64,000 bases of DNA from Desulfuromusa kysingii (GTDB lineage: Bacteria > Desulfobacterota > Desulfuromonadia > Desulfuromonadales > Geopsychrobacteraceae): NCBI RefSeq assembly GCF_900107645.1, contig NZ_FNQN01000006.1, forward strand, positions 124,001 through 188,000, read 5' to 3'. Within the stretch, counting starts at the first letter, position 1; every line of letters begins with the position of its first letter. The translations under genes were made by a program, and so were the position numbers. Positions 8,499 to 17,165 of the stretch are shown one piece after another. The notes beneath the pieces were generated by a model. That model made no database searches. It saw only the letters and a program-made list of their open reading frames with translations, and had not been told where the DNA came from.

Positions 8499-9701
8499 AT
8501 GTTGCAGGGGAAATGTATTGTTCTGGGTGTCAGTGGTGGCATTGCCGTCTATAAAGCGGTAGAACTGCTAAGACTGTTGACGAAGGCTGGTGCAGATGTC
8601 CATGTCATAATGACCCGAAATGCGTGCGAATTTGTCACCTCTCTGACTTTTCAGACCCTCTCGGGGAATCCTGTCCACACTGAACTATTTAATCTATCCC
8701 AAGAGCAGGAGATTGATCATATCTCCCTGGCGGATCGAGCTGACTTATTTGTTCTGGCACCCGCGACTGCTAATCTGGTTGGCAAGATTGCCCATGGAAT
8801 TGCTGATGATTTGTTGACGACATCCATTATGGCGACCAAAGCACCGGTTCTTGTGGTTCCAGCGATGAATAGCAATATGTTTGAAAATGCTATCTATCAA
8901 CGTAATCAGAGACAGCTTGTCGAGTTTGGATATCATGTGATGGAACCAGCGATGGGGTCCCTGGCTTGTGGCTGGGAAGGCAAAGGGAAGTTGCCGGATC
9001 CTGTAGATATTTTCGCCGTAGCTGTATCTGTCTTCACCCCGAAGGATCTTCTCGGTTGCCATATTATGGTGACTGCCGGACCGACACGGGAACAGATCGA
9101 TCCCGTACGGTATATCTCAAATTACTCTTCGGGACGGATGGGTTTTGCTATTGCTGCTGCCGCTCAACAACGAGGCGCAGATGTTATTTTGGTCGCTGGT
9201 CCCACAAATTTAACCGTCCCCGTTGGCGTTCGTTGTATCCCGGTTTTTTCTGCAAAAGAGATGCATACGGCGGTGTTTGAACATTTTGACGACGTTGATG
9301 TGATAGTCAAGGCAGCGGCTGTTGCCGATTATAAACCGGTGGATAGTAAACCACAGAAAATGAAAAAATCGTCAGAAGATCTGATCCTGTATTTGGAAAA
9401 AACTTCTGATATTCTTACTGAACTTGGACGCCTTAAGAAGAACAAGGTCTTAATTGGTTTTGCAGCAGAAACTGAACGCTTGCTGGCTCATGCGGCGGAG
9501 AAGTTGCAGAAGAAAAATCTCGATCTGATCGTTGCCAATGATATCACCATGGAAGGTGCGGGTTTTGATGTCGATACGAATATCGTCCGTTTTCTGCATG
9601 CCGATGGCAAGATAGAAGAATTAGAAAAGATGAGCAAAGCCAATGTTGCGCAACAATTATTGAATCGTGTTGCCTTGTTGTGGAAAGCTAAACAGTCGTA
9701 A
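8499..9701 (+). CDS. coaBC: Bifunctional phosphopantothenoylcysteine decarboxylase / phosphopantothenate-cysteine ligase
   Basis: 400 aa, AAGGAG SD. The N-terminal half (residues ~1-185) is the FMN-dependent CoaC decarboxylase: LGVSGGIAVYKAVELLR, the PAMN motif in VPAMNSNMF, and the substrate-recognition clamp with the redox Cys in GSLACGWEGKGKL. The C-terminal half (~190-400) is the CoaB ligase with VTAGPTREQIDPVRYISNYSSG and AAAVADYKP. Together they convert 4'-phosphopantothenate and cysteine to 4'-phosphopantetheine in coenzyme A synthesis. The full-length fused form is normal in bacteria. The 3' end overlaps the convergent next gene by 14 nt. Confidence 0.96.
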   Translation: MLQGKCIVLGVSGGIAVYKAVELLRLLTKAGADVHVIMTRNACEFVTSLTFQTLSGNPVHTELFNLSQEQEIDHISLADRADLFVLAPATANLVGKIAHGIADDLLTTSIMATKAPVLVVPAMNSNMFENAIYQRNQRQLVEFGYHVMEPAMGSLACGWEGKGKLPDPVDIFAVAVSVFTPKDLLGCHIMVTAGPTREQIDPVRYISNYSSGRMGFAIAAAAQQRGADVILVAGPTNLTVPVGVRCIPVFSAKEMHTAVFEHFDDVDVIVKAAAVADYKPVDSKPQKMKKSSEDLILYLEKTSDILTELGRLKKNKVLIGFAAETERLLAHAAEKLQKKNLDLIVANDITMEGAGFDVDTNIVRFLHADGKIEELEKMSKANVAQQLLNRVALLWKAKQS

Positions 9702-10599
9702 AGAGCGGCAGGATTTCGTCTGGGTTGGTGATCCCAAGTTTAAAACGGTTGCGGAGCTCACTGAGGATTAAATCTGAATCTTGTGGTAGCAACTTTCCTT
9801 CAAGCCAGAGGTAGTTCATGTTCTTTCTGATGAGACTTGCTGCGGTTAAAGCTCTATCTCCTGTGGGATCTGCATTCCAATAAGGGCTGTTTGCATCGCC
9901 AAGAATACCGTTGACGGCTTCAAGCCCCATGGCCATATACTCGTTATGCTCCTCTTCATCAAACTTCCACTTGGATCGTTCAGAGATAGAATTGATGAGC
10001 TTATGCCAGTTTTGTAGTCGGGTGACCAACATCATTGAATTGAAAATCTTTTTATTTGTCCGAAATGAAAAAATCGTATCAGATAAAATTTTATTTAACA
10101 TCCGGTCATTTTGCCTGTTATCCTGTTTAGCTAGAAGTCGCGCGGTTTCCCAGGTCTCATCCCGAACACCAATATCCGCACGGATTTCCCAGTAGGCATG
10201 ATTGAGTAAGGTTGTGTTGTAGGTCATGCTTAATTTATAGGGGACAAAATAGTTGTGAGCTATGGTGTCTGCGGCCAGATGAGCAAGGTAACCATAAGCG
10301 CAGGCTTGTGCTGCGGGAGTTTCTTTTTTGCTTTGTTCGAGAAGCTTGCGACCAATACGCCAATTATGGCAATGTTCCAGGTGGTGAGTGTGTTTTTTCC
10401 CCAAGGTAATATCGGCGGCAATACAACCATACAGAAAGTCCATCGGGTGTGCTGCTAAAAGTGCTTGTAGAGCCATAGGTAGGGCTTCCGGTGCAGTTAG
10501 TAGCCGTAAACCAAGTCCGAGATGGACTCCGGCACCCCACGCGAAGGCGTTAACTGGAAACAAAAGAATTACGATTAAAAAAACGAAAAGGCGGAACAT
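9688..10599 (-). CDS. Secreted zinc-dependent phospholipase C-like protein
   Basis: 303 aa starting at the ATG 10599-10597, chosen because GGAGG lies just upstream and the signal peptide begins there; a longer frame to 10629 lacks both. The N-terminus MFRLFVFLIVILLFPVNAFA is a Sec signal with an AxA-type cleavage site, followed by mature WGAGVHLGLG. Several His/Asp clusters typical of the zinc-dependent PLC fold are present (WGAGVH, HTHHLEHCHN, YLAHLAADTIAHNYFVPY, HAYWEIRAD). Such proteins may act on lipids in the envelope, but activity is unproven. It is divergent from the uracil-DNA glycosylase gene, with only 23 nt between the starts. Confidence 0.75.
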   Translation of the reverse strand: MFRLFVFLIVILLFPVNAFAWGAGVHLGLGLRLLTAPEALPMALQALLAAHPMDFLYGCIAADITLGKKHTHHLEHCHNWRIGRKLLEQSKKETPAAQACAYGYLAHLAADTIAHNYFVPYKLSMTYNTTLLNHAYWEIRADIGVRDETWETARLLAKQDNRQNDRMLNKILSDTIFSFRTNKKIFNSMMLVTRLQNWHKLINSISERSKWKFDEEEHNEYMAMGLEAVNGILGDANSPYWNADPTGDRALTAASLIRKNMNYLWLEGKLLPQDSDLILSELRNRFKLGITNPDEILPLFTTV

Positions 10600-10622
10600 C
10601 TCGCCTCCAGGGTCAAATTTAA

Positions 10623-11333
10623 ATGTCAAATGAATTATATCACAAATGCCATGAAGCCATCTCTCAAGGACGAGCCATCCTTGAAGATTTACAACAATGG
10701 GACTTTGAGACGATTATACAATATCCGCAAGCAGAACCGCAATCGACTGCTTCTCACTTGTCGACAACAGCCATGCCGTCAACAGAGAAGACAACGTTAG
10801 CGGAAATGGAAAGTGGTTTAAAGGGGTGTTCTCTTTGTTCTCTTGCAAAACAGCGGAAAAATATTGTTTTTGGCGCTGGGAACCCTAGAGCCAGAGTTGT
10901 TCTTGTAGGTGAAGCCCCCGGAAGGGAAGAGGACGAGCAAGGTATTCCCTTTATCGGAGAAGCGGGTAAATTATTGGATAAAATACTTCTGGCGATGAAA
11001 CTTTCGCGCGAAGAGGTCTACATCTGTAATGTCCTCAAGTGTCACCCGCCTGGTAATCGCGATCCACAACCTGATGAGATTTCTGCCTGCGAACCATTTT
11101 TAAAACAGCAACTCGCTTTGATCAAACCCGAATTAATTATTACCCTTGGTCGTTTTGCAGCGCAAGAGCTGTTAAAAACCACGCAACCGATTGGAAAATT
11201 GCGTGGTCAATGGCATGAATACGAAGGCATTCCATTGATGCCAACTTTCCACCCAGCTTACTTACTGAGAAACCCTTCAGGGAAAAGACCTGTCTGGGAA
11301 GACATGAAGAAAGTGATGCAACGACTCGGGTAA
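10623..11333 (+). CDS. Uracil-DNA glycosylase, family 4 (iron-sulfur type)
   Basis: 236 aa. After a ~60-residue N-terminal extension the catalytic domain starts with CSLCSLAKQRKNIVFGAGNP. Motif A is GEAPGREEDEQGIPFIGEAG, and motif B-like HPAYLLRNP sits near the C-terminus. Cysteines in the CSLC cluster and in NVLKCHPPGNRDPQPDEISAC fit the [4Fe-4S] ligands of family 4 (UdgA-like) enzymes. It removes uracil arising from cytosine deamination, starting base-excision repair. The N-terminal extension is Ser/Thr-rich and probably a flexible linker. Other nuclease and repair genes lie 6-18 kb downstream. Confidence 0.92.
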   Translation: MSNELYHKCHEAISQGRAILEDLQQWDFETIIQYPQAEPQSTASHLSTTAMPSTEKTTLAEMESGLKGCSLCSLAKQRKNIVFGAGNPRARVVLVGEAPGREEDEQGIPFIGEAGKLLDKILLAMKLSREEVYICNVLKCHPPGNRDPQPDEISACEPFLKQQLALIKPELIITLGRFAAQELLKTTQPIGKLRGQWHEYEGIPLMPTFHPAYLLRNPSGKRPVWEDMKKVMQRLG

Positions 11334-11340
11334 AAATGGT

Positions 11341-11700
11341 TCAAGCAAAAATATTGAGATAGGACCCGGGTGGTGGTGTGTCAACCGCGCTGGTCTGATA
11401 TTTACTAAAGATGGAATTATTATTCTGCGTTGCGCTGGATTCCAGTTGCAGGGTCGTTGTCCCAACATCAGGAAAACGTTGGGGAATCTGTTTTTTTTCT
11501 TGCGACGCTGCGGTTGATTTAGGGTTGTATGTGTCTACATATTCAGCATCAATGACTTGTGCCGTTGCTGTATTCTTGGCGTAGCTATCCTTGGCCTGTT
11601 CCGTCGCCTGATTTGACGCAGATTGTCCCGAAGGCGTTATTGCTAACCTTGAATGATCCAGAATATATGAACTGTTAATCTGCATATCGGATAGAGCCAT
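11341..11700 (-). CDS. Small Ser/Thr/Gln-rich hypothetical protein
   Basis: 119 aa, convergent with the glycosylase gene (7 nt between stops). The sequence is polar and low in complexity: rich in S, T, Q, N and A, no cysteine, no signal peptide and no membrane segment. The N-terminus MALSDMQINSSYILDHSRL and C-terminus PPPGSYLNIFA are the least biased parts. Its normal start codon, lack of internal stops and base composition like the neighbours suggest a real but fast-evolving gene. I do not recognise a family and assign no function. Confidence 0.5.
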   Translation of the reverse strand: MALSDMQINSSYILDHSRLAITPSGQSASNQATEQAKDSYAKNTATAQVIDAEYVDTYNPKSTAASQEKKQIPQRFPDVGTTTLQLESSATQNNNSIFSKYQTSAVDTPPPGSYLNIFA

Positions 11701-11845
11701 CTTATCAGTTGTTTAATTGCTCAATTTCACCTGTAACTATAGAGAACATTGTTGTTTTATACAAGTGGTGCATTTTTATTGCCTTCATCCAATGGGCAGT
11801 GACGTCAAACAATTTAATTCTTGTTGGCTGTATTGATACACGTGG

Positions 11846-11888
11846 GTTGTGCCGGACTTAAGCTCGGGACCATTCAGCCCGGCACAAC
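11846..11888 (-). terminator. Stem-loop after ribB
   Basis: GTTGTGCCGG (11846-11855) and CCGGCACAAC (11879-11888) form a 10-bp perfect stem 7 nt after the ribB stop. No clear U-tract follows on the minus strand, so it may be an mRNA 3' end stabiliser rather than a classical terminator. Confidence 0.4.
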
Positions 11889-11895
11889 AAGAACG

Positions 11896-12549
11896 TTAGC
11901 TGGCCTTCTCCTGGATGGCAACGCGGTAGTTCACTAAGTCTTCAATCGTTAGCACTGGCATGTCATGGTTTTTGGCAAAACAGATGACTTCTGGTAGTCG
12001 CATCATGGTCCCATCAACATTGGTTAATTCACAAAGAACGCCGTAAGGTTGCAAGCCCGCTAACCGCATCAGATCGACAGTTGCCTCGGTATGACCGCCC
12101 CTTTCCAGAACCCCTCCTGGACGGGCGCACAGAGGGAAGACATGACCTGGATGACACAAATCTGTCGGCTTTGCCCCGGCAGCGGTGGCGGCCTTTATGG
12201 TGGTCACGCGATCTGCGGCTGAAACGCCAGTGGTAACTCCTTGTGCCGCTTCAATGGAAACAGTAAAAGCGGTTTGGAATTGACAGCTGTTGTTTTCAAC
12301 CATCATCGGTAGTTGTAGCTCTTGGACTTTTTCTTCAGGCAGACAGAGGCAGACGATGCCACTGCATTCGCGAATTAACATAGCCATTTGTGCGTTCGTT
12401 AACGATTGCGCAGCGAAGATCAGGTCACCTTCATTTTCTCGATCTTCGTCGTCAGTGACGAGAACTCCGCCACCATTGCGGAGTGTATTCAGGGCTGTTT
12501 CAACCCTTGCTGTGGAATTGCCAAATTGTGTTAAGGTTTGCTGATTCAT
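11896..12549 (-). CDS. ribB: 3,4-dihydroxy-2-butanone 4-phosphate synthase
   Basis: 217 aa with AGGAGGAG as SD. It shows the RibB hallmarks: [23 protein letters not shown] (acidic metal/substrate loop), [12 protein letters not shown], and the catalytic [31 protein letters not shown]. It converts ribulose-5-phosphate into the four-carbon unit for lumazine in riboflavin synthesis. It is a stand-alone RibB with no GTP cyclohydrolase II (RibA) domain. The other rib genes are not in the window. Expression is evidently controlled by the FMN riboswitch in its leader. Confidence 0.96.
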   Translation of the reverse strand: MNQQTLTQFGNSTARVETALNTLRNGGGVLVTDDEDRENEGDLIFAAQSLTNAQMAMLIRECSGIVCLCLPEEKVQELQLPMMVENNSCQFQTAFTVSIEAAQGVTTGVSAADRVTTIKAATAAGAKPTDLCHPGHVFPLCARPGGVLERGGHTEATVDLMRLAGLQPYGVLCELTNVDGTMMRLPEVICFAKNHDMPVLTIEDLVNYRVAIQEKAS

Positions 12550-12654
12550 GGTTTTCTCCTCCTGCGAGATGGTCCAGAATCAGGGCGATTGGGATTACGA
12601 CAGAGATCTGTACAGAAAAGATATGCTAACATCTGCAGCTGTGACAACGTCCTC

Positions 12655-12800
12655 GATCCTCTTTTATCCGGACTTTAACCGTCGGCCCTGGCATTTCACC
12701 AGATCTGCTGACCTTCCTCCCCGATGGAAGAAGCGCTCGCGGGCTCCCCGCTCAAAAGTCGGGATACCGCCGGTGGGGACTTTCACCCCGCCCTGAGAAT
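12655..12800 (-). promoter_or_regulatory. FMN riboswitch (RFN element) controlling ribB
   Basis: Read on the minus strand from 12800 it carries the conserved RFN blocks in order: TTCTCAGGGCGGGGTGAAA, TCCCCACCGGCGGTA, AGCCCGCGAGCG, then TCTGGTGAAATGCCAGGGCC, GACGGTTAAAGTCCGGAT and AAAGAGGA, which closes the P1 helix against TTCTC (one G-U pair). About 105 nt separate it from the ribB ATG. I see no strong terminator there, so control of translation initiation (access to the AGGAGG SD) seems more likely than attenuation. Confidence 0.95.
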
Positions 12801-12810
12801 TCGACATATT

Positions 12811-12838
12811 ATTTAAGTCAGATATGTTTTTCTGTCAA
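12811..12838 (-). promoter_or_regulatory. ribB/riboswitch promoter
   Basis: On the minus strand a perfect TTGACA (12838-12833) lies 16 nt before TTAAAT (12816-12811). The predicted start near 12804 is immediately in front of the riboswitch, which supports the assignment. Confidence 0.6.
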
Positions 12839-12952
12839 TGTATTTTCAATACTTTATCGAATCATTATCATCGCATCTGATTTGTATCTCGGCCACACTT
12901 GTTTCGTTGTGTTTAAATTATTAAATCCTATGTTTTTGGAGCAAACAAAATA

Positions 12953-13007
12953 TTGACAGATCCGGTCTTTTGGTTTTAGCTTAGCTGGTTAAGGATTAGC
13001 TTGCTAA
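12953..13007 (+). promoter_or_regulatory. Promoter and operator-like repeats upstream of the MarR gene
   Basis: A perfect TTGACA (12953-12958) is followed by a poor -10 region overlapped by repeats: TTAGC at 12976, TTAGCT at 12981, and the inverted pair TTAGC-TT-GCTAA at 12996-13007. Such a dyad next to a marR gene is a likely autoregulatory operator. This is inference from position. Confidence 0.5.
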
Positions 13008-13024
13008 CTAAAGAGAATGATACG

Positions 13025-13501
13025 ATGGAAAAGCTCACTGAAAACCTACAAGAACCGACACTCGGCCAACTATTGGCTCAAGTCAGCCGCCTGATTGGTC
13101 GCCATCGGCAATTGAAGCTGGCGAGTATCGGCCTGCATCATGCGCAGGGGATGATCCTCTCACTGCTCTGTCGTAATGATGGTATGTCTCAGATGGAACT
13201 TGGACATGCTTTGCACATTCGTCCACCCACCGCAACCAACACGTTACAACGGATGGAACGTGATGGCTGGATCATGCGCCAACGTGATCCAGCAGATCAT
13301 CGTCTTGTCCGTGTCTACCTAAGCGATAAAGCCAAAGATTTCCATGAAGAGATTCGGCTCTCTTTCCATGAACTGGATCAAGAACTGAATTCTATCCTTG
13401 ATGCGCAGGAACGGGAAACACTCCGCGCTTGCCTGGAAAAAGTAAACGACTACTTAACCGCAACGGTTGTGAAGCATGTTGTCGATGAGGAGATACGATG
13501 A
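13025..13501 (+). CDS. MarR-family transcriptional regulator
   Basis: 158 aa from ATG 13025; an in-frame TTG at 13001 would add 8 residues but lies inside the operator-like dyad. The winged-helix core is clear: MILSLLCRNDGMSQMELGHALHIRPPTATNTLQRMERDGWIMRQ, then the wing RDPADHRLVRVYLSDKA. MarR dimers usually repress a linked transporter and release on binding small aromatic ligands. Its last codons overlap the first exporter gene (ATGA), so the regulator and both ABC half-transporters form one operon, very likely self-repressed through the upstream repeats. Confidence 0.9.
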   Translation: MEKLTENLQEPTLGQLLAQVSRLIGRHRQLKLASIGLHHAQGMILSLLCRNDGMSQMELGHALHIRPPTATNTLQRMERDGWIMRQRDPADHRLVRVYLSDKAKDFHEEIRLSFHELDQELNSILDAQERETLRACLEKVNDYLTATVVKHVVDEEIR

Positions 13502-15264
13502 AATCATTGTTTCGTCTTTACCGATTTCTGATTCCTTACCGGATACCATCGGTGATTGCTCTATTGCTTCTTTTTGCTATGGTTGCTGCCGATTTACTGA
13601 TTCCACATTTGACCCAGCGTATCATTGATCAGGGCATCGGTGCTGGTGACCTCGAGGTGGTGATTACAACTGCTATGTTTATGGCCGGGGCAGCACTTCT
13701 TTCTGCCGCTTTTGCTATCGCCAATAATTATTTGTCAGTGAGTATCTCCATGGCTTTCGGCGCCGATCTGCGCAGTGCAATGATTCGCAAGACTCAGTCT
13801 TTCTCCTTCGCCAATCTGGATACCCTGCAAACGGGAAAACTTATCGTCCGTTCCACAAGTGACGTCAATGCCGTACAAATGATTGTCATGCTCTCACTAC
13901 GTATCCTCACCCGTGCGCCGATTTGGGCTATTGGCGCAATTATTCTGCTGGTCATCACTAGCCCGCGATTAGCTCCGATTATGGCTGGTGCTATCCCCCT
14001 TATCATTTTGCTTGTCTGGCTCTTTGGTCGTAGGGCTCAACCGCTTTTCCTGATTGTGCAACAGCGACTTGACCGTCTAAATATTGTCCTTCAGGAAAAC
14101 CTCGCCGGAGTCCGAGTCGTTAAGGCCTTTGTCCGCAGTCAACGTGAAACGACTCGGTTCGAAGCTGCGAACGATGAGCTGATGACCGGAACGATAAATG
14201 TCGCCCGCTTAATGGCTGTTTTCTCTCCGATTATGCTTCTGCTTCTCAATCTGTCTATAACCGCTGCTGTCTGGTTAGGGGGAAAGACTGCGCTGTCTGG
14301 AGGGATGACAGTTGGTGAGGTGGTGGCGGCAATCAATTATTTATCTTTCGCGCTGTTTCCAATTTTAATGCTCAGTGGCATGCTCGGCCCTATCTCGGCG
14401 GCTGACGCTTCGGCGCGGCGGATCTTGGAGGTACTTGATGCTGATACCTTGCCGCGTCGGGATGACGGTGCCGTTATTACCCATCAACAGGGGCGTATTG
14501 TTTTTGAAAATGTCTCTTTTAGCTACCCAGGAGAGACTTCCGAAGCGGTATTGAGGGATATTTCCTTTGTTGCCGAACCTGGTCAAATTGTAGCCATTGT
14601 TGGTGCAACCGGATCTGGAAAGTCCACTCTGATCCACCTGATTCCGCGTTTTTATGATGTTAATGCCGGACGGATCACTTTCGATGGAGTTGATGTCCGT
14701 GACTTTGATCCCGCTGTATTGCGTCGGATGATCGGTATCGCTCTTCAAGAGACAGTCCTATTTACTGGCAGCATCGCTGACAACATCCGTTACGGACGCC
14801 CTGATGCAGATGACGAAGAGGTGAGGGCTGCCGCCAAGACAGCACAGGCCGATGCTTTTATCCAAGGGCTTCCGGAGGGTTATGCCACTATGGTTGGACA
14901 GCGTGGAGTTAACCTTTCAGGAGGACAACGACAGCGAATCGCCATTGCCCGGGCCTTGTTGATCAAGCCACGACTGTTGATTCTTGACGATTCGACCAGT
15001 GCCCTAGATATTGAGACTGAGATCAAGTTGCAAGACGCACTCGATGCTTTGATTGCTTCTGCTCGCCGCGCCATAACCTGTATCATTGTTGCACAGCGGA
15101 TCAGTACAGTACTCCTCGCCGATAAGATAATTGTCCTCGATCATGGTCAGATCAGTGCCTGTGGCAGTCACCAACAGCTGTTACAAGAGAGTTCTGTCTA
15201 CCGCGATATATATCGTTCCCAGTTGGGAGAATTGTCAGCAGCTGAAGGGGAGACACATGAGTGA
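13498..15264 (+). CDS. ABC exporter half-transporter with degenerate ATP site (subunit 1)
   Basis: 588 aa: six membrane helices (residues ~15-300), then an ATPase domain. Walker A is GATGSGKST (~369-377), the signature is LSGGQRQR, and Walker B is LLILDDST, where the catalytic Glu is Asp498. The switch His is replaced by Gln533 (VAQRIST). Both changes are typical of the non-hydrolysing partner in heterodimeric multidrug exporters of the TM287/288 and BmrCD class. The next gene encodes the canonical partner and overlaps by 8 nt. The substrate is unknown; linkage to MarR suggests drug or toxic-compound efflux. Confidence 0.92.
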   Translation: MKSLFRLYRFLIPYRIPSVIALLLLFAMVAADLLIPHLTQRIIDQGIGAGDLEVVITTAMFMAGAALLSAAFAIANNYLSVSISMAFGADLRSAMIRKTQSFSFANLDTLQTGKLIVRSTSDVNAVQMIVMLSLRILTRAPIWAIGAIILLVITSPRLAPIMAGAIPLIILLVWLFGRRAQPLFLIVQQRLDRLNIVLQENLAGVRVVKAFVRSQRETTRFEAANDELMTGTINVARLMAVFSPIMLLLLNLSITAAVWLGGKTALSGGMTVGEVVAAINYLSFALFPILMLSGMLGPISAADASARRILEVLDADTLPRRDDGAVITHQQGRIVFENVSFSYPGETSEAVLRDISFVAEPGQIVAIVGATGSGKSTLIHLIPRFYDVNAGRITFDGVDVRDFDPAVLRRMIGIALQETVLFTGSIADNIRYGRPDADDEEVRAAAKTAQADAFIQGLPEGYATMVGQRGVNLSGGQRQRIAIARALLIKPRLLILDDSTSALDIETEIKLQDALDALIASARRAITCIIVAQRISTVLLADKIIVLDHGQISACGSHQQLLQESSVYRDIYRSQLGELSAAEGETHE

Positions 15265-17107
15265 CGTCAGTCAAAAAAAGACTGCACCAGTACGTATGGG
15301 TGGTCTCCATGGGCCGGGTGGGCGTGGGGCTGGGGGACACAGTAGCGAGCGACCAAAAGACGCCAGAGGAACATTGAGGCGATTGTTGGCTTATCTTGCT
15401 CCGCAGCGTGGGAAAATAATAGTGGTCGGGATTGTCGCCACTTTAAGTACAGTCCTGGCGCTCGCTGCACCATGGTTGATGGGGGCGGCTATTGATCAAC
15501 TTATCGAGCGCAATATCGAGGGCCTAGCACAAATGTGCCTGCTGATGTTCGCTGCTTATTTCTTTTCCGCAGGAGCACAGCTGGTTCAAGGAGTTCTTCT
15601 TGTTGGAGTGGCTCAACGAGCAATGCGTACTTTGCGTGCGACGCTGTTTAAGCGCTTGCAACGGTTCCCTTTGAGTTTTTTTGATGCACGACGTCAAGGT
15701 GATTTGATGAGCCGGTTGACGAATGATATGGATGCCATCAGCCGGGTATTGACCGATAATGCAGCACAGCTGTTTACGGGAATCCTTACATTAGTTGGGA
15801 TTCTTTGCATCATTTTTGTTCTTAGCCCTTGGTTGGCTTTGGGTTCGATGCTTGTCTTTCCATTGATGTTGGGGTTGGTTGGTGGTGTCGGTCGGCGTAC
15901 GCGCACGGCTTTTCGTGATTATCAGAAACGCCTTGGAGAGCTCAATGCTGTGTTGGAAGAGACTTATAGTGGTCAGCGAGTAGTTCTCGCTTTTGGCCAA
16001 GAAGAAACAGTCCTGACTCAGTTTGATGAGGCTAATCAGGCGGTCCGTAGGGTCGGAGTTAAAGCAATGACTTTGGCATTGCTAGTGATGCCGATGATGG
16101 GTATTTTATCGAATCTGAATGTCGCTGTGCTCTGTGGCCTAGGGGGTTGGCTGGCCATCAAGGGGATGGTGACTATCGGTGCTATTGCCGCTTTTATTAC
16201 CTATTCCCGACGCTTCGCAGAACCCTTGCGCCAGCTCGGCAATCTTTACAATCAGGTGCAGTCAGCCCTCGCTGGTGCGGAACGTATCTTCCAGTTACTC
16301 GATATCCCTGACGAACCAGTCAATCCGAATGAGAAGGAGATGATTCGAGTTGATGGTAAGGTTGAATTCGATCACTTAAGCTTTTCTTACGTCGCCGGAT
16401 CACCGGTCTTGAGTGATATTTGCCTCAATGTTCGCCCCGGTGAGCGTGTCGCTCTGGTTGGTCACACTGGTGCTGGCAAGACCACTCTGGTGAATCTGTT
16501 GTCACGTTTTTACGAGCCCCTGGCTGGCGAGATCCGTATCGACGGTATTGATATTCGCACTGTCTCACGCGACAGCTTGCGCCGTCAGCTCGGTGTTGTC
16601 CTGCAACAGTCTTTCTTGTTCAGCGAATCGGTGTTGGAAAATATTCGATATGGACGTCTCGATGCTAGTGACGAAGCTGTTATTAAAGCGGCACAGTTAG
16701 CTCACGCCGACGGCTTTATCCGTCGCCTTCCACAGGGATATGGCACAATTCTCTCGGAGCGTGGCGAGAATCTCTCTGAAGGGCAGCGCCAACTCATCAC
16801 TATCGCCCGGGCAATTCTTGCTGACCCAGCAATCCTTGTCCTTGATGAGGCCACAAGCTCAGTCGATACCCGCACGGAAGTGCAGATTCAGAAGGCTCTT
16901 AATGAATTGATGAAGGGGCGTACCAGCTTTGTCATTGCCCACCGTTTATCGACTATCATCCATGCTGATCTGATTGTTGTCATTGACAAGGGGAGGGTGG
17001 TTGAACAGGGAAGCCACGAAACGCTTCTTGCTCAAGGCGGCGCATATCAGCATTTGTATGCCAGCCAGTTCCGGGATCAGCGAGTCGCTAAGATTGCAAC
17101 AACATAA
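15257..17107 (+). CDS. ABC exporter half-transporter, catalytic partner (subunit 2)
   Basis: 616 aa from ATG 15257 (AGGGGAGA SD); a longer frame from 15131 lies within the previous gene. A Gly/His-rich N-terminal tail (residues ~14-35, GGLHGPGGRGAGGHSS) precedes the six-helix membrane domain. The ATPase has Walker A GHTGAGKTT, Walker B ILVLDEATS with the catalytic Glu, and switch His in VIAHRLST, so it is hydrolysis-competent. Its signature is altered to LSEGQRQL instead of LSGGQ. That altered signature faces subunit 1's degenerate Walker motifs, giving one consensus and one degenerate site in the dimer. Confidence 0.92.
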   Translation: MSDVSQKKTAPVRMGGLHGPGGRGAGGHSSERPKDARGTLRRLLAYLAPQRGKIIVVGIVATLSTVLALAAPWLMGAAIDQLIERNIEGLAQMCLLMFAAYFFSAGAQLVQGVLLVGVAQRAMRTLRATLFKRLQRFPLSFFDARRQGDLMSRLTNDMDAISRVLTDNAAQLFTGILTLVGILCIIFVLSPWLALGSMLVFPLMLGLVGGVGRRTRTAFRDYQKRLGELNAVLEETYSGQRVVLAFGQEETVLTQFDEANQAVRRVGVKAMTLALLVMPMMGILSNLNVAVLCGLGGWLAIKGMVTIGAIAAFITYSRRFAEPLRQLGNLYNQVQSALAGAERIFQLLDIPDEPVNPNEKEMIRVDGKVEFDHLSFSYVAGSPVLSDICLNVRPGERVALVGHTGAGKTTLVNLLSRFYEPLAGEIRIDGIDIRTVSRDSLRRQLGVVLQQSFLFSESVLENIRYGRLDASDEAVIKAAQLAHADGFIRRLPQGYGTILSERGENLSEGQRQLITIARAILADPAILVLDEATSSVDTRTEVQIQKALNELMKGRTSFVIAHRLSTIIHADLIVVIDKGRVVEQGSHETLLAQGGAYQHLYASQFRDQRVAKIATT

Positions 17108-17165
17108 AGCCGTGTATCGACCCGTCTTTATTGATCTTGTGCTGGACAAGCCGAACTGAAGGAAG

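Noticed and set aside
8745-9280. Overlapping frames inside coaBC
   Set aside because: Shadow frames of a strongly conserved gene; no independent start signals.
12548-12796. 82-codon plus-strand frame upstream of ribB
   Set aside because: It is the antisense of the FMN riboswitch and leader; the composition follows the RNA structure, not a protein.
15131-15256. N-terminal extension of the second ABC half-transporter
   Set aside because: It lies wholly in the coding region of subunit 1; an SD and ATG at 15257 fit much better.
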